Origin: Argopecten irradians
Taxonomy: Eukaryota > Mollusca > Bivalvia > Pectinida > Pectinidae
DNA length: 64,000 nt
Reading direction: 5' to 3'
Assembly: GCF_041381155.1 (NCBI RefSeq)
Contig: NC_091134.1
Coordinates: forward strand, 63,294,902-63,358,901
The position numbers and the translations under genes are program-made. This document shows, one piece after another, positions 50,501 through 60,480 of the stretch; the stretch's first letter is position 1, and every line of letters begins with the position of its first letter. The notes below the pieces were generated by a model. The model did not search any database. It was not told the origin of the DNA and was given only the letters and a program-made list of their open reading frames with translations.

Positions 50501-53181
50501 AATAGGACGTGTTCCTATTTCAGTCTGTTTTTGCCGATGTAAGCAACTCTTTTAAAGACTTTGCATTCGATCTCACATTAAAAAATGGCGACATGACAGG
50601 TGATTTGACTTGATAGCTTACGAAGGAAAAACGTTAATCAAGCATGGCAATTAATGATGGCAATCGTTATGACTTAGTAACAGCTAGGTGACGATAAGTC
50701 TGCTATTCGGTCAAAATCGGTAGTAAATAACACATTTTACTGGGATCTAAACTTAGTGTTACTTGCTTATGTTTCATTTTGATTTCTACTACAATACACC
50801 ATACGTTCGAATTCATTTTTGTGTTGATATGTTATAAGTACATGTATGTTTGCGTTTTATTAACACAAACGTTTCATGAGAAAATTATAATAAAAATGAA
50901 ATTAGAATATTTCTTTTATGATATGAATGCTGATATTCATGTCGTGAAACTTTTGAGCCATACTGTTAGAAAATTTTGTACTGTTAAGTTATTTTAAGAC
51001 TACTGGAAATGTTTCTGTTTGGTATATTAAATGAGAATTCCTCACGCTAAAGATGACGGAATGCTCGTAAGAATTAATTACTATTCCACATTGTTCATAA
51101 AATAAACCGGTTTTGTAAGCTCCTGTTTTAATTGTGACAATTTTCGAAGAAAGTAAATGCGTTATTGATAATTAAACTTCTTTATCAGACGAAGCCATTG
51201 AAAACGTTCATAATTGCCTCAGCTGACTGACTCATGACCGTATTATGTTTTTTACATGTGTTGTATAATAGAACAGCTGTGGATATCACACGACAATCAT
51301 TATATTAGAAACGGTGAAGTTTACAATTACCCTGATATGTGCTTTTGATTGCTTTCATAATGAATAGCAATCACTAAACTGTCGTATTCGAAATGGAATC
51401 ATCCGGCAGTCGTTTCCCCATCTCTTACTCCAAACTGTGCCGTGACTTCTTGTTTGAATAATGTATCTATCCTGACAAATGATTTCCAATGATACTCTAT
51501 AATATGTTTTATTAGAATTTCATATTCTGAATATTTTTGCTGATGATTCAGATGAAATAACACCGAGCACTGATACAAAGGAATGTAAGAGCCTCACCTG
51601 TTTCTTGTTCTGGAACAACTTCTTGTGGGGGCTGGATATGTCCTTAAAATGTCAAAATAAAACATAAATCTTATGCACCAGTTACACACCAATAAGAGAG
51701 AATAGTTCTTTTTAAACTGGTTTAAGTTACATCAAAACGGTGTGAATCGGTAAATAAAACTTTTCTATGGAAACGCTCCACTCTCTTGTATCATTGAAAT
51801 TGTAATAACATATTTACATATCACTTTTAGTTTTGATAGTATTTAAACATTATGAAATAAAATGCCATTAGATTTATTCCAACAATATGCACTATTTTAT
51901 ATAGTTACATTCTTATTACTAATATACACAATAAACCTGTACTATGACTGTCAACCCCTGTACTCTCCTGGAGACAATCTCGTGTACCTACAAGTAAATC
52001 ATAGAAATATAGAATAGATAAGAATTCCACGGAAGAGGATGTGTCGCCTGAACAGCATCACAAAAAATGTTATTTACAGTTGAAAATATTGTTAATAATT
52101 AAGTGAAGTTATCAAGTCCAAAACTCTTGTAAATATTGATGCATTTTGACCAGTATTAAACCACTCTTAGATCTCATTAATATAAAGCAATATACCACAT
52201 TTGGTTGAAATTCGAAAATAAATACTAAAATTATCGAGCGGAAACCATAGTTTTATCTGTTTTGACGATTTTAAAGTCCCGTAATTCTTGCAAATATTGA
52301 AGGATTTTGACCATTATAAAACTCATCCGAGATCACATTAATATATAAAACAATACATAAAATTTGGTTGGAATCGGACAATAGATACTTAGTTATCGCA
52401 CGGAAACCGTTTCCCGGACGCCGACGACACCGACGCCGACATAGTGATACCTAAGTGTACGCAAGGGCGACACAAAAATGGATCCAGACGGTTATTTACT
52501 CTGACATCTGGTGGTTCGTAACATACATTGTTTTAGGCTGTGCACAAAATGTGGTAACCCAATCTTTTGTATTAGGTAAAAGTAGTTAGTCAGTTTTACC
52601 TATTGTAATTGCAAAGTTGACTCTGACTGTTACCTGGTCTACATTAGTGTATTATATAGCTGTTTATTGTCCTCCGTTGCTCCATCTGTTGGTGACATTT
52701 ATACAGGGCTGACTTAAAATCGTAGACACTGAGCGTATGCACGTATTTCCTATTATTTTGACGAGTTAATGTTTAAGTGCATGTGGTTACCGTAATAAAT
52801 ATTTGTTAAATGGGCTACTTAGACATGTGGCAACTTTTATTATTTCTATAAGTCATTGAGTATATATTTGTTCTCACCTTCATTCAACATAAGTTTGATT
52901 TCTGTTTCTTTTTGGTCAACGTAGGTACCAAGTCTAGGATTAACTGTTTTCAGTCTTTTTGTAAAGAATCCATAGTTACCCAAGAATATTTTCTTGTAAT
53001 TGTGAAGTGCTAAAAATAGCTCGGGTATCGTATTAATAGCATGTAAGTCCTTCCGCGAAAGTGGGGCGTCATTAAATAGATTTTTTATTCTATTGAATAC
53101 GTCAGACAAGATTTGAGTATCTAGATAATCTGTCATCTGGTTTTCGATCCAATTAGCTTCCTCTTTCACTTCTGTTTCCAT
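47512..53181 (-). CDS. Death-effector-domain/trypsin-like serine protease fusion
   Basis: Six exons, all joined in phase 1: 52878-53181, 51598-51642, 50047-50097, 49664-49855, 48851-49027 and 47512-48149; predicted 468 residues. Residues 28-95 are a DED (NLFNDAPLSRKDL, PELFLALHNYKKI) without a clear RxDL motif. Exons 2 and 3 are paralogous short linkers (GHIQPPQEVVPEQET; GHTQLVREVVPVKET). Residues about 150-468 are a chymotrypsin-fold protease: TGFRVGKNYLMTAYH (His191), DVDHDVIVLKM (Asp296) and RRSSGSPAV (Ser406, where trypsin has GDSGGP). The S-G-S-P form resembles FAM111 and HtrA-type proteases. No signal peptide, so intracellular. DEDs pair with other DEDs in caspase-8/FADD-type platforms; I infer a protease recruited or activated by DED clustering. 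An acceptor-like TTTTCAG lies 26 bases before the ATG, so a leader exon is likely. The DED exon is duplicated at 3762-4065; a decayed protease exon lies in intron 2. Confidence 0.82.
48524..48590. repeat. Short dispersed repeat, mollusc-type
   Basis: GTTTTACGGCCAATCGACAA then CCAAGGTCATTCAGGGTCAA resembles a degenerate form of a short repeat I recall as common in mollusc DNA (…ACGTCCTATTAACAGCCAGGGTCAT…). From memory only, so tentative. Confidence 0.25.
51355..51475 (-). pseudogene. Decayed protease exon, paralogue of exon 6 of the DED-protease gene
   Basis: Minus-strand translation gives RIDTLFKQEVTAQFGVRDGE, TTAG, a stop, then FHFEYDS. The functional exon reads VFDKLFRQATKVMFGIRDGK, TTAGEFRFEYDI at its start, so the match covers about 35 residues with one stop at the Glu position. 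An acceptor-like GTCAG precedes it. Homology ends about 120 bp in; the rest, including the catalytic Asp and Ser, is gone. It lies between linker exons 2 and 3, which shows that linker plus protease was once duplicated in tandem. Confidence 0.78.
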
Positions 53182-54592
53182 TTTGACTGTAGTTTCTCAA
53201 AACCTGAAAACAATTGTTTGGAAATGATGGTAAATCAATCGACACCTAGATCACAGACTCGTTGGTAACGCTAAAAGTAAACGTGCTGATTATAGGGTAA
53301 GGTTAAATCCGGACTTAGTTGACTCTTCTACTCTAGAGCTGGTGTAATTGGAAGCACACTTTATTTAGTATCTGCTGGTCGGAGGAAAATTTTAGTTAAC
53401 GTTCATCTCAAGCTATTTCGACCATCCGAGTATCATCATATTCGTGTCAACTTTCCAATAATTATTTTGATTTAGGGCATGTATATCTTGTGCAGTAGAA
53501 GGTGTAGGTAAAATATTGCGTAAGATAAGTTAAAAAAAAATTAAACAAATTCAGCTTTGTTTCCAAAATTCGTTGGTTAAGATGACTTCATATTCATGCC
53601 ATTTATTTGTTTAATTTATTTACCAGATAAGATAGCCAATGAGTTGTAACCACAATGCCGAATATTTCCGGGCAGACACTGCAAAGTATTACTCCCAATA
53701 TTGACTTTGTGAGAAGTTAACCATTCCACTTTTTAATGAAGTCAAAGTGGAGCTAACCCTCTATTACTAACACGTTTAGACCTTTTTCATAAAACCTCAC
53801 ATGCAATGAACACTCATTAAAGATCGTATATAGGATCTTAAATGAGTTTTCATTGCATATAAGGTTTTGTGAAAAGAGTCTTAGAAGGTTTTATTTTTAA
53901 AATTCCAATTTCATAAAATCTCATATGAAAAGAACAAAACTATAAGATATTTTTATCACATAACTAAAACAAGCTACATTTAGAAGTCACGTCATTGTTT
54001 GTTGACGACAAGTCATGACGTTACATTGGATTTCTAGTCAATTTCCAGCACAACAGATTACACTATTAACACATGCAAAAATATTACTTAATCGTTACTG
54101 GATACCAGAGGCATTTTTGTCCACACTGTCTGAATTCCGTCTTTGCCCCATATATATACTAATATATCTAAGCACAAAACACAGATGAACAATAAAATGA
54201 CACTTTTCTATCGCTCGCGCTTTCAGGATTTCCCCTTGTTCAGGCGATGTTTTAATGTCTAAGAGACTAATTTGTGACGTAAAATATGATTGAACAATAA
54301 AGAAGGGGGAGATAATAACGTTATACAATGGATTTAGTGCCGGTTTAAAAACAATCCCTTAGTTGTAAACTAAGAGATTGTGCAAAACTTTTAAAATCGA
54401 TACTATTTTTTTTTTGTATTTGTTTTTGTATTTTTTTTTTCAAATTTTGTAACACATTTGACATGAAAAACAGAGACACTTTCATTTTCCATATATACAA
54501 CGTACATACACACGCCTTATATTATCAAACATATATATATAGAGAGAGACGGAAAGCAAAACATCAGAAAAGAAAAAAGGAGAGGAAATTTA

Positions 54593-54663
<71 letters not shown>

Positions 54664-54934
54664 TTTATATTGTTAATATTTCAGGGTAAAGGAGTATGAA
54701 TAAAAAGTTAAAGTTTAGCTATTTTCCAATCTTTCTCAAAAATAAATTATTGCTCTTTCTCCTTTTTCTCCTATGAAGACATCTCATTCTATAAATAAAC
54801 TGTTTTATAACTAGCAGAAATTCCTTGTCAGCTTTGATGGAAATGGAGCTGGAGGAATATAGACCGAAAATAAAAGTTTGTTTATTGAAACCAAAAGGAA
54901 TGAATAAAACTTCCAGTAGAGCTTTGAAATGATC
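52204..54934. repeat. Segmental duplication, right copy (partner 3088-5753)
   Basis: Near-identical to 3088-5753. It contains the first exon and upstream region of the DED-protease gene and ends inside a LINE that continues only here. Just left of it, 52110-52203 is a diverged version of the block's own first 100 bases (CTCTTGTAAATATTGATGCATTTTGACC against ATTCTTGCAAATATTGAAGG), an older tandem repeat. Confidence 0.9.
54594..54658. repeat. (GA)n microsatellite
   Basis: About 32 GA units; the same site in the left duplicate (5483-5503) has only about 10, the largest difference between the copies. Confidence 0.95.
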
Positions 54935-55740
54935 TAAAAGAGTTTGTGCTTCTTTACACTTCCATAGAATATGAGTTATTGTTCATTTTCAGAATTATAA
55001 AAGTGTTTGTTGTTAAGATGTGGTAATTTATTCTGATCTGAAACCATTGTAACTTTGTGTTTTTAGTAATATAGAACTGAATTTTGTAAATTTGAGACCA
55101 AGTTGCCTCATCAAGATCAAAGTCTTTGTTCCACTTAACTTTACCAGAAGGCACGGATTCGTTGTGTATCAAAATCTTGACCTGAAATTGACCAGAAATT
55201 CATATGAAATTGAGGTCAATTTCACATGAAGAATTTTCCCGAAATTGACCTGAATTCAGGTGAAGAATTTGACTTGAATTCACATGAAGATTTCTTCAGG
55301 TCAATTTCAGGTGAAATTGACCTGAAATTGACTTGAAAAAATCTTCATGTGAAATTGACCTCAATTTCATGTGAATTTCATGTGAATTTCTGGTCAACTT
55401 CAGGTCAAGATTTTTTCAGGTCAAATTTACCTGAAGACATATTGCCTGTGTATTACAATATTTTAACATATTTAGGAGGAATATACACTCTTGAAACTTT
55501 CATTATTAAGCCTATTGCTTATGTTATTTACTTCTTGAAATAATGGCGGCTACCTGGCAGCATGCTTTTTCCAATAAAGAGAAATAACTTTCTTAAAAAA
55601 TAAAAACCTCCAAATCTTAAGGTTGCATAACACCAAATAAAATTCAAACTAATAACCGTTCCGGTACAAAAACCATCAATACCAGGACTTTTGTTATTTT
55701 TCAAAGTTATCCCCTTCATGTAAAGTAATTAATCCATTCC
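54719..55740 (-). mobile_element. LINE ORF2 fragments split by a palindromic block
   Basis: Minus-strand order 5' to 3': RT motif NNKSPGIDGF at about 55690 (55528-55719); then, after a gap filled by the palindrome at 55170-55430, KWNKDFDLDEATWSQIYK and TKLQWFQIRINYHILTTNTF (54954-55172); then HILWKCKEAQTLLDHF and a tail to a stop at 54719 after a frameshift. These are L1/Tx1-type LINE ORF2 signatures. Most of the RT is missing. Confidence 0.75.
55170..55430. repeat. 260-bp imperfect palindrome of CAGGTCAATTTC motifs
   Basis: Left half reads CTTGACCTGAAATTGACCAG then CATATGAAATTGAGGTCAAT; right half is its reverse complement, ending CTTCAGGTCAAG. In the middle further GAATTCAGGT/ACTTGAATTC and TCAGGTCAATTTCAGG units fold back on themselves. 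It sits between two LINE fragments, so it is probably an inserted foldback element. Confidence 0.82.
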
Positions 55741-55789
55741 AATCGGTACTATCAGTTAGTGCCCTAGTTATAATATGCAGTGTATAACG

Positions 55790-55960
55790 TTGTTAATTAA
55801 TGTCGTCTCTAAGACATTAAAACATCGCCTGAATATGGGACATTCCTGAAAGCGCCAGCGATAGAAAAGTGACTTTTTTTCGCATTCTTGATATTTTGTG
55901 TTTAGATATTTAATTGATACACAATGTTTTAACATATGAACTATAATACTATATAATAAT
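55790..55960. repeat. Inverted partner of 54150-54340 (and 5040-5215)
   Basis: Reverse complement of this block (CACTTTTCTATCGCTGGCGC, TTTCAGGA, CAGGCGATGTTTTAATGTCT) matches 54195-54275 (CACTTTTCTATCGCTCGCGC …) at about 80 percent by eye, extending over roughly 160 bp. The two face each other around the LINE. Confidence 0.7.
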
Positions 55961-57049
55961 CTTTGTACCATATTTACTACTTACATACTAAGTAATTCGT
56001 ATGATACAGACATTTGTTGATAAGGACCAGTGTTATCTGGAATACAACCGTTGATATTACTTCTTTGAAAATAAGAAAAATAACAAAACGACGAAACCTG
56101 TTGCATGTAGATTCAGCCTAGTTTATGGGATATTGATGTATGATCATTAAGATCACATTGCCGACATTTTCATTCATACAAAAGGAAATATATCACAACT
56201 AATACCGTGTTTGATCAGTCTTGGTACATTAACATATAACACAGGTACCCTAGGCAGGGTTTCAGTGATCAAGCTATATTATAGTCAACCTATATGTACG
56301 TGTAGTCACACAAAGCTAACATTAAACTGGGTCAACAGGATAAATATCTAGGAAGGTGGTAATCTAAATACACTTAAATCTAAACCTGCCTTATGTATAT
56401 GTATTCACAATGGATATTACAGAATACAACACGACAAACCGAAATAAGCCTATTGGTTATTTCCGTAAAATGTATATGAAGATGTTCAGTTGTTGCACAT
56501 AGTGTAGTCGTTATACTTTGATATTAGTAATGAATTCAACACTTACATGTTCTTCCTTGTGACGTGAAAAATCTCAATATTCTTAAAATAATTATTTTAC
56601 TTCTGGAACAAAAACGAAAGTAAAGATGAGGATTTCTCAGTATTCTTAAAATAGTGTCACGTGATTTGTTATTTCATCCATCTGACGTCATATCACGAGG
56701 AGTTTATGAATAGACTGTAGAGAGAGTGTTAGGGTTAAATATGAGCCAGCATTTCATTTACCTGGTAAAATGTACAGTTATTGTAAGCTTTGAAGCCTGA
56801 AGACAGCTCCGTTTTTAAAATGTCCAGCTCGCTATAGAAATCAGTGACCACCTCATGTACATATTGTCCTGGTGTAGTCTATAGTAAACAGTAACTCCAT
56901 GTACATTGTACAAACACCGTATAGGAAAGGTGGTATCTGCAAACTCAAACCACAATCTACAGGCATCAAATCAATTTTAATAAATGAAAAAATATGTATG
57001 GTAATTATTTATTATATACATGTAACCCTGGACAATACTAGTCGCAATA

Positions 57050-57133
57050 TACCACTCGGCTAGACAGAACTTCTCTAGTTGAGCGTCAGACTAGTATTCA
57101 AGAGGTCCCGAGTTCGATCCCTGACAGAGGCAG
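57050..57133 (+). repeat. tRNA-derived SINE head
   Basis: CTAGTTGAGCGTCAGACTAG, then CCCGAGTTCGATCCCTGAC gives a tRNA-like A-box end and a good B box (GAGTTCGATCC). The 5' half is scrambled and the acceptor stem does not close, so it is a SINE rather than a tRNA. Confidence 0.6.
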
Positions 57134-58276
57134 GTATTAAATTTATTGTAAATCATGCCCCCTGTTACTTATATATCGTTCTACTATTGTTTTACACATG
57201 GGCCTTTAGTAATATCACTAAAGTAATATCTGTAAATTAGTAGGATGATTTTGAAACATTGGAATTGTATTGATTCAGATGGTAATCCATGACATTTAAA
57301 AGGTCATAAACTCTATAATTAGGAAGAGGACAATGGAAAGAATACGTGAAAACAAAAGAAACAAAAGTAGATGGAGAAAAAATAAAAAGATTTTTTGAGA
57401 TTGGATGAGAATATAGGTGTTGATAATTGTTGTCAATAAAAGTTTAAAAACAAATAAGAAGACTGTTGATGTAAACAATATTTCTTCAATAATTTCTTTA
57501 CTTATTGTCGAGACTTACCGTTTTGTTCATGTATAAAATTCCTTAAAATATATCATACGAAATATTGGAAATATATATCTGAAAGGCGTTGATGTAGTTG
57601 ACATAGATGCTTCACATTATTTACAAAGAATCGCATTGAGTGAAGAAGAAATTTGTTAACGACATATGCACATAGATAACCAAACATTACAGTATGTAAT
57701 AATTCATCAATTTATTTCCATCTGTCGGTTGTAATGACAAGAGACTCTACCCTGATAAATGTTTGTTAGATAATTGGTAGTTCGTGTTAAATCATTTTTA
57801 TCCCTTTCATCATCATTCTGGTTTCTGGGCATCACAGACAGGACATAAAATAACAAACCCGCCAATTGATTCAAATTAATTGATTCAAAGATCCCGGGTC
57901 GTAGATTAAGTGCCCTTTTCTCCAGACTGTCCAAATTTAAACTTTTCTTCTGTTAGACTGTTCACGCACATGATCGTTCTCGGGTGGTAGCACAATAGGT
58001 ACGTTGTTATCTGGATCTGTTAGCAAGACAAATAAAGTATTACGTTTGTTACAGTTACAGTTATAGTAGCTGTATACCTTAAACATGGCGGGCGCAATGT
58101 TCTCAGATTTATCTTAAGATGCAGTGTCTTTCTAATGTATATGTTCTATAAAGACCGAAATTCTTACAAATTAATGAATAACTAAAAAATTCCCCCTAAA
58201 TATCACCTAAATTAAAGATATCAATGAGAACACAAGAATCTAAGTAGTAACAATAAATGTGTTACGATAATAGTTA

Positions 58277-58345
58277 AAGATGCTCCACCGCTGACAAATG
58301 GTATTTTTTCTCTATCAAAAACAGGAGCAGACGAATTAGAATTGT
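58277..58345. repeat. Dispersed repeat, copy 2
   Basis: GATGCTCCACCGCTGACAAA plus a T-rich tail and TATCAAAAA, the partner of 7036-7110. Confidence 0.5.
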
Positions 58346-58708
58346 TCTTCAGTTACAAAAGTTACTTACGTTACACCATTATCACCATTGAAAATTTTGA
58401 ACTTCTGATTTTACTTCAAGATAAAAAAAAACCATTAAGAATAATGAATTGCGTCCCGAAAAAAATCCGTGGCACTATAGCCTATATGGAATGAAGTACT
58501 GATTGCGCATGCACCAACAGCAAAATGAATGATTTTATATTATTTTTGAGTTGTGTTTATTAGACATATATATTGCGATTAGATACCAATTATTGTTCAA
58601 ATGATGAGTATCGTTTAAGCTCTGTCGGCGGTGGAACATTTTTTAACGGGATTACTTGTATTAGCAGTAAACGTGTTCCCAAAGTTGTTTGTGTTATAAA
58701 GATCTTAC

Positions 58709-59013
58709 CCGTTATTCATCAAACGTTGAATATCTTTCTCTTTCTTCTCCACTTCTTTAGCGAGTCTCAGATGAACCTTCCTCAGTCTTTCAGTAAAATA
58801 TACATAATCCCCTACCGCTATTTTATTTTCTCTGCGAAGTACTTGGAATAATTCGGGCATTTCTTTAATGTCCTGTAATTCTCTGCGTGTAAGTGGAGCA
58901 TCACAAAAAAGAAACTTTAATGTTTTCAATTCTGTGTCCAGAAGCTGATTGGCAAGATAATTCGCCAATTCATTGTGGGCCAACATGGCTTCCTCGTTCC
59001 CGTCTGTTTCCAT
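58709..59013 (-). CDS. Third death-effector-domain exon (diverged paralogue)
   Basis: Starts METDGNEEAMLAHNELANYL and ends RLMNNG at donor GTAAGA. Residues about 28-95 match the DED exon at 52878-53181 position for position (LKFLFCDAPLTRRELQDI, PELFQVLRRENKI, then YFTERLRKV); LKFLFCDAPL is very close to the helix-2 motif of caspase-8/FLIP DEDs. The exon border is at the same place in the alignment, but the donor as written leaves phase 2 instead of phase 1. No linker or protease exon could be joined within 53181-58708, so this may be a DED-only gene, a broken copy, or a gene whose other exons I cannot see. It lies upstream of and on the same strand as the DED-protease gene. Confidence 0.68.
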
Positions 59014-60480
59014 TTCCCACGCCAGTTATTTCTTGAAACAATTAAAACAATAATAATATAGTACAAATTCATTGGCAATTTGAATTATATAACTATAGTC
59101 ATAGACCCTATAGATGAACTTGTTGAACTTGTTTTTGGTTCTATGTGGGCCAATACGAAGTGTCATTTCTGTCACAAAGAGCTGACTTTCAATTGTAGGC
59201 AATGGGTATACATGTATTTGCTTGTTCATCCTTTTGCCAGTGACAAGTTGATATTTAAGCTGCAAATGGTTACGGTTGATGGACGGTGGACAGTAGATAC
59301 ACAGTTCTAATTTATTACCACTAATATACAACCTCTAGGTGGTAAGTTGGAAACATCCCCAAGTTACCAGTTACTCATTGTTATTTCTCCAATTCTCATT
59401 CTTCTCCTTAACCTGATACGTCCGTAAATGACTCTGGCTGTTAATATAACGTAAAATAACCTTCTACAGATACATGTCAGTCCACACATGCCGAGCAAGC
59501 ACATATAACAACGAGAACCGATATTTGTGACCATCTCAGTGTATTTATTAGTATCTAATTACTTTGTCAATGTAAGCACATTGGATAGTGATTGTCTACG
59601 ATGTAGACACACACCCTGATCTTGGTCAAGAGGGGATCTGGACAAAATTCTAAACAATTCAACAGGACGTCATGTCTATACATATTAGCAATTCGAAAGA
59701 AATTAAAATACATGTACATAATGGATACGAAAGGCCAATAACTCAAACCGAAATGAACTAGGTCACATATATACTGATAACTTGGTTGATGTTGAACGTA
59801 CACACTATAGTAATGAATTCAACACTTACATGATCTTCCTTATGATATGTATCACTTTCAATACCGAAAGTGAACAATTTCCAGTATTTTTAACTTCTGG
59901 AACAAAACGAAAGTAAGGAAAAATTCCCAGTAATCTTAAAATAGTATACCTGACGTTATCCCTCTGGAATATAACCCATATATATGATCTAAGGTGTTCC
60001 GAATGACGGCGTCTCTGGCCTAGACCAGGTCAGTAATATGATGCCAACCCATACTGGTACAATATGACAGGCAGTTTTCGTCTTATAAAGCAGCTGTTTA
60101 TATTAAGTAGTAGACGTACTGGCCCTGATTTCTTTTTATATCGTCACAAGGATTGTTAATAGATAATTAGATAGACTAACAAAGATATATTTTATGCTGA
60201 GGATATACCGTGAAGTCTAACCTCTCATTTTCTCATTAGTTTTGTTAATTTCCCTCACAGAAAATTTAATTACTTACAGAACACCACACCCTACATTTAG
60301 TAGTAAACACTCTATCCACCATTCTAAGGTTTAACGATAGAATCACTAAAAGATATGTTGTAAATGTGGTATTAAAACGAAGTTAATACTGATTGCATTA
60401 AGCCTTATTATATAGAATCTTTTTTGGGACGCATATCATGGTCATAAAAGATATGTAAATTGTAAATTGATCTGTCTCTT
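59014..60480. other. AT-rich stretch with no recognised gene
   Basis: A 30-bp motif (AATTCAACACTTACATG.TCTTCCTT) near 59816 recurs at about 56530, followed in both places by CTTCTGGAACAAAA.CGAAAGTAA, so a 130-bp block is dispersed or locally duplicated. Nothing else is seen. Confidence 0.4.

Larger units (their letters stand above)
56000..58700. other. AT-rich stretch upstream of the left DED genes
   Basis: No clear exon. A spliceable-looking segment at about 57944-58020 on minus (after TTGCTAACAG: PDNNVPIVLPPENDHVREQ to a stop) could be a linker exon of the DED gene at 58709, but the phase does not fit. A SINE head is at 57050. Confidence 0.35.

Noticed and set aside
57944-58020. Linker exon (PDNNVPIVLPPENDHVREQ) for the DED exon at 58709
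   Set aside because: It has a fair acceptor, but joining it to the donor at 58708 gives an early stop because the phases disagree.
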